Assembly (NCBI GenBank): GCA_023953615.1
Contig: JAMLJH010000001.1
Coordinates: 2,149,360-2,213,359, forward strand
Direction of reading: 5' to 3'
Length of the DNA: 64,000 nt
From: Verrucomicrobiia bacterium
GTDB taxonomy: Bacteria; Verrucomicrobiota; Verrucomicrobiia; Limisphaerales; JADLHS01
Shown here one piece after another: positions 9,700 to 18,454 of this stretch (positions are counted from its first letter, which is position 1; every line of letters begins with the position of its first letter). Made by a program: the position numbers and the translations under genes. The notes beneath the pieces are model-generated. The model was not told the DNA's origin. It searched no databases and saw only the letters and a list, made by a program, of their open reading frames with translations.

Positions 9700-9754
9700 A
9701 GGCTAATTTTTTGTAAGTGATTTAGCCCTGGCGCCTTGGAACGATTTTGTATAT

Positions 9755-11097
9755 TTGAAGTGGTTCATGAACGATGAACGACCGAAATCCAAAAACGTTT
9801 CCCCTTCCCGCCGATCCCTGGAAGAGCGGTTGGCGCATCGGCCCGACGTGCTGGCACGGCTGCACGAACTGGCCGATACGCTCGACCAATCCGTCACCGA
9901 CGACTGCACCGCCGATGAAGCCGAAGCGCGCGTGAGCGCGCAGGTGCGCCAATTGGCTCAGGAGCTTTTGGGCCAGTGGGCCCGCGAAGCCGAGGCCCAC
10001 ACCCAAGCCCAGGTGCCCCAGCGCCATCCGGATGCCATTCACTACGGTAAAAAAAAAGACTGACGTGGCAGACCACCTTTGGGTGGGTGGAAGTCCAGGA
10101 GACGCAATGGCGGCTGGGCCGGCGCGGCCGGTTGTTGCGCCCCTTCTGCCAACGGGCCAGGGTGAATCCGCGCGGCCGTTCGCGGCGGTTGCAACGGGCG
10201 CTGGTGGATTTCGGGGCCGAGGAAAGTTTTGCCCGCGCCGCTCAACGCGTGCGGGAACACTACGGGCTGGACGTGACGGCCACAGCGGTGCGCCAGCACA
10301 CCTTGGCGCACGGGGCGCGGATCAGCGCCTTGGCCGTCACGCCGCCCAAACGCGCGGTCCGCACGCTGGTCACGCAACTGGACGGCAGTCTGATTCCCAT
10401 CATGGTGCCGCCCACCCACAGCGAAGATCGTCGCTGCGGCAAACAACTCATCTGGCGCGAAGCGCGTTTGTGTCTGGCTCGGCCCAAAGACTCGGCCACG
10501 CCCTGCTACGGCGCCACCTTGGGCAGCGTGACGCTGGCTGGCGCGATGTGGCGGGCCACGGCCCAAGCCGCCGGGCTGGGCGCACGCACGCACGTCCATG
10601 GGGTGGGCGACGGGGCGGCCTGGATTCTCACCCAGTTCCAGGAACAGTTCGGCGCGCAAGGTGATTACTTGTTGGACTTCTACCACGTGAGCGAATACCT
10701 CGCGGCGGCCGCGACGGTGATTCACCCCAAAAATCCCGAACGCTGGCGCCGCCGCCAACAAAGCCGGTTGCTGGAAAACAAGGTGTCGGCCGTGCTGCGG
10801 GCGTTGACTGCGCACCTCGAACCCGAAGGCGTGCCGACCGCGCCCGTGCGGGCGGCGTACCGCTACTTGAGCGAACGGCGGGCGCATCTGGACTATGCGG
10901 GCGCACGGACGGCGGGACTGGAGATCGGCTCCGGCGAGATTGAAAGCGGCCATCGGCATGTGATTCAACAACGGCTCAAACTGGCGGGCAGTTGGTGGAA
11001 GGAAACCAACGCCGAAGCCATGCTAGGCCTACGCGTGGCCCGCGCCAACCAACTCTGGTCGCGCTACTGGTCCACGCCAAAACTCGGCCTCAATTGA
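9755..11097 (+). CDS. ISKra4-family transposase, made by -1 frameshifting
   Basis: The first ORF (9755-10063, TTG start, or ATG at 9767) encodes about 102 residues ending GKKKD. The second frame is open from 10051 to 11097 with no start codon of its own near the junction. A -1 shift on the nine adenines at 10049-10057 gives ...HYGKKKRLTWQTTFGWVEV..., which restores the conserved family sequence. DDE-type catalytic candidates are the Asp in TQLDGSL, the Asp in VGDGAAW and the Glu in SGEIESG. The fused product is about 447 residues. Reading it as two broken genes is possible but less likely, because both frames are otherwise intact. Confidence 0.88.
10049..10086 (+). promoter_or_regulatory. Programmed -1 frameshift site: A9 slippery run plus hairpin
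   Basis: Nine adenines (10049-10057) precede the zero-frame stop TGA at 10061-10063. A stem CCACC/GGTGG with loop TTTG (10073-10086) lies 15 nt downstream. The -1 frame has a TAA at 10048-10050, so the shift must occur inside the A-run. Slippery run, downstream hairpin and restored protein similarity together support programmed frameshifting. Confidence 0.8.
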
Positions 11098-11127
11098 CCG
11101 TCACTTCCAATCACACCCGTCTGCAGC
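11094..11127 (-). repeat. Right terminal inverted repeat and target duplication of ISKra4-type element
   Basis: 11094-11118 is the exact reverse complement of 9675-9699. It is followed by GTCTGCAGC at 11119-11127, the second copy of the 9-bp duplication. The transposase stop codon lies inside the repeat. Confidence 0.93.
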
Positions 11128-11213
11128 CTTCCCTTTTTCTCAGGGGCCGATCCGCAATATGCTTCCGTGCAAGCGCGTTGTTTTGCGACGTAACCCTGCC
11201 TGCTGGAAAAGTC

Positions 11214-11240
11214 TTGACGGCTTTGAAATTGGTTTTAAAG
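11214..11240 (+). promoter_or_regulatory. Candidate promoter of cold-shock gene
   Basis: TTGACG at 11214-11219 matches a -35 box and is followed by TTTTAAAG (11233-11240) as a weak -10 at a short spacing. It would give a leader of roughly 95 nt before the cold-shock start, in line with the long leaders of cold-shock mRNAs. It begins about 95 bp beyond the end of the insertion sequence. This rests on pattern only. Confidence 0.35.
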
Positions 11241-11340
11241 TCGCCACAGATGCCACGCTCGGAAGCCTGCCGATGGCCGGGTTGAAAATTGATTTCGAGT
11301 TGGGCGCATCAAAACCAGGTAATGCTTAGGAACAACAGGT

Positions 11341-11553
11341 ATGGCAAGTGGTAAAGTTAAGTGGTTCGATAATAAAAAGGGGTTTGGCTTTATTGCCCAG
11401 GAAACCGGCCAGGATGTGTTCGTGCATCACACATCCATCATGGGCGGAGGATTCAAGACCTTGGACGAGGGCGAAGTCGTCACGTTCGAGCTTATCACGA
11501 GTGACAAAGGTCTCAAGGCTGAGAACGTCCAACGCAACCAACCGCAGGCTTAA
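11341..11553 (+). CDS. Cold-shock domain protein (Csp family)
   Basis: A 70-residue single cold-shock domain protein, the full family length. It binds single-stranded RNA and DNA and melts mRNA secondary structure. RNP1 is seen as KGFGFI (residues 13-18) and RNP2 as VFVHH (about 26-30), with the SGKVKWFDNKKG opening. The ATG at 11341 follows 'aggaacaacaggt', a weak ribosome-binding site. It stands alone 67 bp upstream of hemW. Confidence 0.95.
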   Translation: MASGKVKWFDNKKGFGFIAQETGQDVFVHHTSIMGGGFKTLDEGEVVTFELITSDKGLKAENVQRNQPQA

Positions 11554-11620
11554 GTTCCGCCTCCCCACGTTTGCAAAAATCTGCATCGCGACCCGTGCCG
11601 CGATCGGCTAGATTTTCTCC

Positions 11621-12808
11621 ATGCCGGTCACGCCCGCAGTCGAGAGCCTCTATGTTCATGTGCCGTTTTGCGCCCAAAAGTGCGAGTATTGCGCATTCTA
11701 TTCCGAGGCTTCCAACGGCGCTCTGATCAATCGCTACGTTCGCGCGCTCGAACGCGAATTGGAAATCGTGGCGGCGGATTTACGACCGCGCACGGTCTTT
11801 TTCGGTGGCGGCACGCCTTCCCTGCTCAATCTCAAACAGTGGGAAACCCTGCTGCTGGCCATGCAGCGACTCAGCCTGCTCGGAGCCGCTGAGTTCACGG
11901 TGGAATGTAACCCCGCCACCATTTCGTTGGACAAGGCCAGACTGCTGCGCGCGTTTGGCGTCAATCGCATTTCCATGGGCGTGCAGTCGTTCGATGAAAC
12001 CCTATTGCAGCGTTTGGGGCGCATTCATTCGCGAGCAATGGTTTTCAAATCCTTCGATATTTTGCGGCAGGCCGGATTTGACAATCTGAACCTGGATCTC
12101 ATGTTCGCGATTCCCGGTCAAACCCTGGCCATCTGGCGGGCCACTCTTGATGAGGCGCTCGCGCTCGGCAGTGAGCATTTATCCTGTTATGAGGTGATCT
12201 ACGAGGAAGACACACCGCTTTATGCGCAACTGCAAGCCGGACAATTTGACGTGGATGAAAATCTCGCGTGCGACATGTTCGAGGAGTTGGTGCATCGCTC
12301 CGCCGCCGCCGGATTTCAGCAATACGAAATCGCCAACTTCGCCCGGTCGGCGCCGGGCGATCAAAGCGCGAGCGCGTTGCCGCATTCCGACCCGCTGTTG
12401 CCGACTCGGGCCTGCCAGCACAATGTGAACTATTGGCGCGGCGGAGACTTTCACGGTTTGGGACCCAGCGCGACTGGTTACGTTCGCGGCGTGCGGACAA
12501 AAAATTGGGCCAACACCCAGCTCTATTGCGATCAATTGGAAAAAGGTCAGCGCGCCATTGAATCGCGGGAGACGTTGCCGCCGTTGCAACGCGCCGGAGA
12601 GACCGCTGCCTTCGGGTTGCGCATGAACGCTGGCTGGCCGTTTACCCAATTCGAGCAGGTCACGGGCATGGATCTGCGGCGCGATTGGCAGGCGGACATG
12701 ACGGCGTTGGTGGGCAAGGGCTGGGCGCAACTTTCCGCGGATCGTTTTCAACTGACCCCGCAGGGACTCCGTTTCGCCGATGCCGCCGCCGAAATTTTTC
12801 TGCGTTAA
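11621..12808 (+). CDS. hemW: Radical SAM heme chaperone HemW
   Basis: A 395-residue HemW, formerly annotated as oxygen-independent coproporphyrinogen III oxidase; the characterised protein delivers heme to target proteins. The radical-SAM cluster motif CxxxCxxC is C17-C21-C24 (VPFCAQKCEYCAF), and the VFFGGGTPSLL SAM-binding segment follows. HemW-type C-terminal motifs are kept (QHNVNYWRGGDFHGLGPSATGY). A stretch near residue 247-262 (GDQSASALPHSDPLL) appears to be an insertion before the QHN motif. rsmI starts 3 bp after its stop, so the two are probably cotranscribed. Confidence 0.94.
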   Translation: MPVTPAVESLYVHVPFCAQKCEYCAFYSEASNGALINRYVRALERELEIVAADLRPRTVFFGGGTPSLLNLKQWETLLLAMQRLSLLGAAEFTVECNPATISLDKARLLRAFGVNRISMGVQSFDETLLQRLGRIHSRAMVFKSFDILRQAGFDNLNLDLMFAIPGQTLAIWRATLDEALALGSEHLSCYEVIYEEDTPLYAQLQAGQFDVDENLACDMFEELVHRSAAAGFQQYEIANFARSAPGDQSASALPHSDPLLPTRACQHNVNYWRGGDFHGLGPSATGYVRGVRTKNWANTQLYCDQLEKGQRAIESRETLPPLQRAGETAAFGLRMNAGWPFTQFEQVTGMDLRRDWQADMTALVGKGWAQLSADRFQLTPQGLRFADAAAEIFLR

Positions 12809-12811
12809 GTC

Positions 12812-13537
12812 ATGGAAACCCGATCGCTGCCTCCGCTCACGCCCGCCACGCTTTATCTGGTGGCCACGCCGATTGGCAATCTGGAAGACATCACCCTGCG
12901 GGCGATTCGCGTGTTGCGTGAATGTGATGTGGTGGCGGCGGAGGACACGCGACGCACGGGGCAACTGCTGAAACATCTGGAACTGACCAAACCTTTGGTG
13001 AGCTATTTCCAGTTTAATGAAGCCCGGCGCGCCGAGGAAATTCTTCAGCGTTTGGCGCGCGGAGAGAAAGTCGCGCTGGTGACCGATGCGGGCAGTCCTG
13101 GCATCAGTGATCCGGGCGAGCGGGTGGTTCGCGCCGCGCTCGCCGCCGGCTTTCGCGTGGAAGCCGTACCCGGGGCTTGCGCGTTGGTGGCGGCGTTGAC
13201 CGCCAGCGGTTTGCCGACCGACGAATTCCACTTCATCGGTTTTCTCCCGCACAAATCCGGGCAACGCCTGCGGCAGTTGGGAGCGCTTGCGACCACGCCC
13301 GGCACGTTGGTGCTTTACGAATCGCCTTACCGCATCGAAAAACTTTTGGGCGAATTACGCGAAGTATTTCCCGAGCGTCAAATCGTGCTGGCGCGGGAGC
13401 TGACGAAAAAATTTGAGGAATTTTTGCGTGGCACCGCGACTGAGCTTTTGGCTCAGGCGCAATCGCGATCGTGGAAAGGCGAGTTTGTGGTGTTGATAGC
13501 CCCGGCTGGATACAACGCTCCACCAATCCATCAGTGA
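12812..13537 (+). CDS. rsmI: 16S rRNA (cytidine1402-2'-O)-methyltransferase RsmI
   Basis: A 241-residue SAM-dependent methyltransferase of the tetrapyrrole-methylase fold that methylates the ribose of C1402 in 16S rRNA. The motifs LYLVATPIGNLEDITLRA, AAEDTRRTGQLL, VTDAGSPGISDPG and YESPYRI are typical. Its length is slightly below the usual 270-290 because the C-terminal extension is short. It follows hemW by 3 bp and converges on the ceramidase-like gene across a 37-bp gap without an obvious terminator. Confidence 0.95.
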   Translation: METRSLPPLTPATLYLVATPIGNLEDITLRAIRVLRECDVVAAEDTRRTGQLLKHLELTKPLVSYFQFNEARRAEEILQRLARGEKVALVTDAGSPGISDPGERVVRAALAAGFRVEAVPGACALVAALTASGLPTDEFHFIGFLPHKSGQRLRQLGALATTPGTLVLYESPYRIEKLLGELREVFPERQIVLARELTKKFEEFLRGTATELLAQAQSRSWKGEFVVLIAPAGYNAPPIHQ

Positions 13538-13574
13538 ATCGTGCGCGGACAACCGTTTCACGACGCAGGTGGCT

Positions 13575-15173
13575 TTATGGATGGTTCACCGGTTTTGTCG
13601 GCGACGTTCCGCGTCGAGCCACGCGCTTGAGCAAAGTGACAACGCCTTCCCGGATTTTAGGTTCCGCGCCCACTTCCAGATAACTGGTGCGCGCGCGCCA
13701 TGTCGTGTAACCGCCCAGCGCGAACTGATCGGGCGGCGGTAGATAGCCGCTGCAACCGTTGGCCAGTTCCATCACCATCGTCAACGGGAATGGACTGGCC
13801 TCCTTGATCGCCAGGCCCGTGCTGCCGTACGTCTCGCACGGGGAGGTGCCGATGGCGAAATTGCCGAGTCGCAAGGCTTGAAGTTTCACTTCTTTTTTGG
13901 CGGGCCAATTGGCCATCCGCACGGTTTCATTCGCGTAGGCTTCCTCCCAGTTGCGCGGCGGCCGGTCTCCAACATTTTGCGCCAGATACTCTCGCGCGGC
14001 GCGTACATCGGTGGCACTGGGACGCCGCACTTTCAAAGTCAGTTTGCGTTCCATCATCGTTACCGGCACCCAGTCTTGATATTGCATGTTCTGAAGCGTC
14101 GTCAGCGTGGCGTCCGCCGCCGCGCGGGCGACCATGAAGCGATCGTTCCGCCAATTGGGCTGAGTGAAATCAATACAGTTGGCATCGCCACTGGTGCCGT
14201 TGCTCATCAGGGCGACAAACGGCTGGCCTTCCTCGACACCCAGATCGTGCGCGATGACGCGACAGAATTCGCCAAAATAATCCGCGGACAAACCCGCTTG
14301 CGAGACCCCGGCATAGTGCGTCGGATAATTGGCGAGCAAACCGAGCGGTTTGCCGGCCAGCGTTTGCACGGAAAGCACGGTGACCGCCGGGTCCACCGGT
14401 CCAGTCTGGCGGATCTTGTTGGTGTTTGCGTAACCCGGATTCATCATGACGATGTTGGTGGGTTGGCCGGTGAACGTGGCGGGTGGATGCATCGCCGCAC
14501 CGGGTTGCATGATCCAGCGGCGGCAGTGAACGAACTCCGGGCAATCCGTTTTTCCCCAACCAATTCGCGCCGGCACCCGGTGTTGCCAGGCCTCGACGAT
14601 GGCGGTCGTGATCCGCGGAATTAAAAACGCCACGTAGTCGGGTTCGACTTCGTTGCCGAGACAACTGTACGCCGCCGGCGCGGTGTGCGTGTGGGTGCTG
14701 GCAATAATCATTCGCTTGGTGGGAATGCCAGTGATTCGCGCGGCGGCGGTTTTGGCTGCGTCCATGGTTTCGCGATCCACCATGCAACTGTCAATCACCG
14801 CGATGGCTGCCGTTGTGCGACCGTCGTCCAGCACCAGGGCGCGCACGTGCAGCGGATCGAGAGCTTGAGTGGCCGTGGATAAAACCAGGCTTCCAGCCAT
14901 GCGAATGGGATAATTTGTCGGCGTAATATCCACCAACGCGGCTCCGGCCCGAAACACTTTGGGCGCGGCGGCGGTAGTCATCGGACTGGTCAGCCAGCCA
15001 CTGAGCAGCAGGATCAAACCCAAGACTGGCGCGCCTGTTTTTGCGCGGGTGATTGGTGGAAGCATTGGGCCGGTGATTCCGCTGCAATTCTGATTTGGTG
15101 ACAAGAATCTCTTCATAGCTCGCTCGTAATGCCGTTGGCTCGTTCGTCGCGGATTATGGTTCAAGGTTTGCAT
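13575..15173 (-). CDS. Neutral/alkaline ceramidase-like secreted protein
   Basis: A 532-residue exported protein with the N-terminal fold of neutral/alkaline ceramidases (PF04734). FRAGAALVDITPTNYPIRMAG opens the domain, and ASTHTHTAPAAY gives the HxH zinc-ligand motif. LMSNGTSGDANCIDF holds the serine that aligns with the catalytic region. A hydrophobic leader (about 45-65, VLGLILLLSGWLTSP) implies export. The ATG at 15173 is preceded by AAGGAG, which lies inside the last codons of the upstream gene; a downstream ATG at 15116 would shorten the n-region. In PVC bacteria such domains are often multiplied, and the substrate may not be ceramide. Confidence 0.82.
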   Translation of the reverse strand: MQTLNHNPRRTSQRHYERAMKRFLSPNQNCSGITGPMLPPITRAKTGAPVLGLILLLSGWLTSPMTTAAAPKVFRAGAALVDITPTNYPIRMAGSLVLSTATQALDPLHVRALVLDDGRTTAAIAVIDSCMVDRETMDAAKTAAARITGIPTKRMIIASTHTHTAPAAYSCLGNEVEPDYVAFLIPRITTAIVEAWQHRVPARIGWGKTDCPEFVHCRRWIMQPGAAMHPPATFTGQPTNIVMMNPGYANTNKIRQTGPVDPAVTVLSVQTLAGKPLGLLANYPTHYAGVSQAGLSADYFGEFCRVIAHDLGVEEGQPFVALMSNGTSGDANCIDFTQPNWRNDRFMVARAAADATLTTLQNMQYQDWVPVTMMERKLTLKVRRPSATDVRAAREYLAQNVGDRPPRNWEEAYANETVRMANWPAKKEVKLQALRLGNFAIGTSPCETYGSTGLAIKEASPFPLTMVMELANGCSGYLPPPDQFALGGYTTWRARTSYLEVGAEPKIREGVVTLLKRVARRGTSPTKPVNHP

Positions 15174-15177
15174 AAGT

Positions 15178-18100
15178 TCACTCTCCTTTTAGACAGGCCA
15201 GCAAATCGGCCAGCTCCTGCGGGGTCATGGCTTCTTCCAATCCTTCGGGCATGAGCGATAACTGACCGACCGTCAGCCGGCTGATTCCCGAGCGCGGCAC
15301 GGTTTCCTCCAGTCCCTGGGCCTGGCGCAACGTCACGCTCGTCGGCGTTTCACCGATGATCAAACCGGTCAACTCTCGTCCGTCCTGACATTCGATGGTG
15401 CAGGCGTTGAACCCGGCCACGACTTCGTAGTTCGGATGCACGATGTGCAACAGGATGCTTTCCTTGGGTTGATTGCGGATGCCCAGCAAATCCGGACCGA
15501 CATTGTAACCCTCTCGATCCAGCCGATGGCAGGAGGCGCAATGAGTCGCGAACACCTTGTGTCCATTGACTGCCTGACCGGTCAGCTCGAGTACGGCGCG
15601 CGCTTTTTCGTAAGCCGCCATGCGATCACCGGTCGCTGCCGCGGCAAATAATTGGCGCGCGGTTTCACGAATCTCCGCGTCACGATGATGGCGCAACGCT
15701 TCGCGTTGAGCGTGGCTTAACATATTTTCCGGCAACCGTTGTGCCGCCATTGCGGCCAACAATTCCCGCGTATGTCGTGGTTGCGCGAGCAAGGCCGTTA
15801 ATGCGGCGCCCCGCGTATTGGGCGATAAGGTGTTCCAATGTTCCAATCGCAATAATTCCTGCACCGCCGTTTCGCTCGGCAGACTGGTGAGCGCCCGCAC
15901 GGCGGCGGTTTGTAACTCTGTCGGTTCGCTGGCGGTGAGTCGTGGCAGCAACGCAGTCGTGGCCGCCGCTGGGTCCACACTGGCGAGGAAGCCAATCGCC
16001 GCTTTCCGCGTCGCCACCGATTCCGAGTGGGTGGCAGCAAGCTGCGCGGCAACCGGGGTAAAACGGTTTTGCACTGCGGCGGGTAACGAAGCCGTTGTTC
16101 CACGGCGTCGCGCTGATTCCAATACCCCTTCCAGCGCGGCAATTCGCCACGGCGTCGCGGGCACGTCGGGCGGCGCCAGCAAATCGCATAAATTGGTGGT
16201 GGCCGCTTCAAGTTGTTCCGCTCCCAATACCTGGCCCAAGTCCGACCAAAATTCTACCGGTGCGGGTGACTCAGTCCGCTGAACGAGTTCTCGCGCCAGC
16301 CGCCATGCCGACTGCGTTTGAGGATCGAGACCGCTCAGCATGGCGGCGCGCATCCAACGATCCTGGCCGTCACGGCTGGCGAGTTGCGCCAACACCGTGA
16401 TGGGATCAATTCTGGCTTTGCTAGCGAAATGGGCGTTGAGGCTTAGAGCCAGCCAAAATCGCGCGCGCGGATTCGGGTCCGTCGCAAGTTGAGGCAACAA
16501 CTCCATAGGAATGTGAGCGCCGCTCCAGGGATGTTCCGCAACGACGCGCCACGCATTTTCGCGAAGCAGCGGATTGGCCGCGAGTGCGGCAGCCTGAACA
16601 TGTTTCGCCAGTTGTTGGTGTGCTTCTTCCCTGGCTGACGTCGCCGTGAAACGGGTGAACTGGTTGTTCGTCGCTTGCGTGGTCAAAATAGCCAGCGTAC
16701 GCAGCGCATTGAGTCTAAACAGGTCTGCGCCCGAATCCGTGTTGGTAGCAAAAGCGCTCCAACCTTCAGCCCGCAAGATGTTGCCGCGTTGTTCGAGTTC
16801 CGCTGCATCTGGTAATGGCCACGCCGCTTCAATCGCACGAAACGCTTCAGAACCGGGCGACTCGATCAGGAGCCGTTGCGCGGTTTCGCGTTGCCAGACG
16901 TTGGCCTGCCCCAGCATTTGCACCAGCGCTTCGCGGGACGCTTGGGCTGGCCAGGGTTCAGTTGGCGGACGGGATTTGGCGTTCAATCCGGTGATGCGCC
17001 AGATGCGGCCTCGATTACGTCCGGAAGTGAAATCCGTTCGCTTGCGCACCTCCACCGGCAGGTAATCCGGATGCTCAATGGTTTTGCGATACATGTCGCA
17101 CACGTAAAGGGCGCCGTCCGGACCGTCCGCGAGGAAAACCGGGCGAAACCAATCGTCGGGTGAGGCCAGAAACTCGCGGCCTTCGTTGACCATGCGCGAA
17201 GCGAAAGTTGGTCCGACCTCCGTGAGCCGATCGCGATGCACCAGGTTGGCGGTTGGGTCGCACGCGAATGCGTCACCACGGTATTGGGCCGGCAACGCGT
17301 TTCCGCGATATACATGCACGGCGCAGGCGGCCGTGAACGTGCCCACATGCGAATCCGCGGTGGTGAGGTTTTCACTGATCGGATACAAGCGCGCGGCAAA
17401 GTTCTGGTTCGCCCCGCCGAGCAGGTCCGTCACCATGGTTTCCGGCACATTTTGCACGGCGTCCGCCCCGGTGTAGTTCGGGTTGCGCGCCAGATAGCGC
17501 GGAGCAATGACGGTTTGCTGAATATGCACCCGGTTCATGCAATGAAACCGATTTCCCGCCTCGTCGAAGGTTTGACCGAACTGACCGCGTCCGCCCACCG
17601 GTTCAATTTCCAAGGTGAAAGGATTAAACCGCGCGTCGGTGCCGATGTCCACGGCAGGCCGCCCGGGATGTTCCGGAGCGGAAATTTTGCCCGGACGCGT
17701 CAGGCCGCTGGTGATGTAAATCCAACCGTCCGGTCCGAGGAGAGGATGACTGACCCGCAATTGTGTGCTGCCATTGGTCGAGAACCCCGTGAGCAACACG
17801 CGTTGCACGTCCGCGTACCCGTCGCCATCGGTGTCCTTGAGAAATAAAATATCCGGGGCGCAGGTGACGATCAGCCCGCCATTCCAGGGCATCAAACCGT
17901 TGGGATAGGTGAGGTTCGTGGCGAAAAGGGTGCGCCGATCCATGCGCCCGTCGCCGTCGGTGTCGTCGAGACGGACGATGGCTGCTGCGGACGGCTGCCC
18001 TGGCGCCGGACCGGTGGGGTAATCACGATTCTCGACCACAAACAAACGTCCGGCGGTGTCCCAGGCCAACGCGCACGGTTGAAATACCAGCGGTTCGGCA

Positions 18101-18351
18101 GCAACTAATTCCACGCGAACCTCGGGATCGTGCTGGAACGCGGCCAGAGCTGACTCGGGGGACGCCGGACTTTCAAAGGCGCGACTTGGGAGCGCGACGG
18201 TCAAGGTGATGCAAAACAATACGACGGCTTGAAGTCTCGAAATTTTTCGTGCGCCACCGCTGGCGATGAAAGAGAAATTGCCGGGCGGCGTGTCGGATCG
18301 CGGCGCCCGGGCGGCGTTGATTGAATCGTCGGATGTCGCTGTGTTGTGCAT
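15178..18351 (-). CDS. PVC-type membrane-bound dehydrogenase with cytochrome c
   Basis: A 1057-residue exported redox protein. After a leader (about 35-60, RLQAVVLFCITLTVALPSRAF) comes the sugar-dehydrogenase-like beta-propeller known as the Pirellula/Verrucomicrobium membrane-bound dehydrogenase domain (about 65-430; DTDGDGYADV and LGPDGWIYITSG). A helical HEAT-like region of about 450 residues follows, then a cytochrome c domain with CASCH at about 938-942 and the PVC signature GYNVGPDLLGI. It probably oxidises a sugar or polyol in the periplasm; the substrate is unknown. The start is uncertain (TTG 18357, GTG 18354, ATG 18351). Its stop is 4 bp from the ceramidase-like start, so the two are likely coupled. 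Confidence 0.88.
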   Translation of the reverse strand: MHNTATSDDSINAARAPRSDTPPGNFSFIASGGARKISRLQAVVLFCITLTVALPSRAFESPASPESALAAFQHDPEVRVELVAAEPLVFQPCALAWDTAGRLFVVENRDYPTGPAPGQPSAAAIVRLDDTDGDGRMDRRTLFATNLTYPNGLMPWNGGLIVTCAPDILFLKDTDGDGYADVQRVLLTGFSTNGSTQLRVSHPLLGPDGWIYITSGLTRPGKISAPEHPGRPAVDIGTDARFNPFTLEIEPVGGRGQFGQTFDEAGNRFHCMNRVHIQQTVIAPRYLARNPNYTGADAVQNVPETMVTDLLGGANQNFAARLYPISENLTTADSHVGTFTAACAVHVYRGNALPAQYRGDAFACDPTANLVHRDRLTEVGPTFASRMVNEGREFLASPDDWFRPVFLADGPDGALYVCDMYRKTIEHPDYLPVEVRKRTDFTSGRNRGRIWRITGLNAKSRPPTEPWPAQASREALVQMLGQANVWQRETAQRLLIESPGSEAFRAIEAAWPLPDAAELEQRGNILRAEGWSAFATNTDSGADLFRLNALRTLAILTTQATNNQFTRFTATSAREEAHQQLAKHVQAAALAANPLLRENAWRVVAEHPWSGAHIPMELLPQLATDPNPRARFWLALSLNAHFASKARIDPITVLAQLASRDGQDRWMRAAMLSGLDPQTQSAWRLARELVQRTESPAPVEFWSDLGQVLGAEQLEAATTNLCDLLAPPDVPATPWRIAALEGVLESARRRGTTASLPAAVQNRFTPVAAQLAATHSESVATRKAAIGFLASVDPAAATTALLPRLTASEPTELQTAAVRALTSLPSETAVQELLRLEHWNTLSPNTRGAALTALLAQPRHTRELLAAMAAQRLPENMLSHAQREALRHHRDAEIRETARQLFAAAATGDRMAAYEKARAVLELTGQAVNGHKVFATHCASCHRLDREGYNVGPDLLGIRNQPKESILLHIVHPNYEVVAGFNACTIECQDGRELTGLIIGETPTSVTLRQAQGLEETVPRSGISRLTVGQLSLMPEGLEEAMTPQELADLLACLKGE

Positions 18352-18454
18352 CACCAATTGAGGAGCGCCGGCACGCTACACAAAGCAACTGACCGCGGCC
18401 AGTCATTTCGGGTGTGGCTCGCTTCGTCGCGCAAGTGCCTCGGTCCGGTGATGA

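Larger units (their letters stand above)
9675..11118 (+). mobile_element. Complete ISKra4-family insertion sequence (1444 bp)
   Basis: The element is bounded by perfect 25-bp inverted repeats starting GGG at both ends and by a 9-bp direct repeat. It carries two overlapping-frame ORFs joined by an A9 run. The second ORF has the ISKra4-type transposase features: a TWQTTFG entry segment, LDGS, GDGAAWI and SGEIESGHRHVI motifs. All parts are intact, so the element looks potentially active. It sits in the intergenic space between the receiver gene and the cold-shock gene and interrupts no recognisable gene. Confidence 0.93.
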
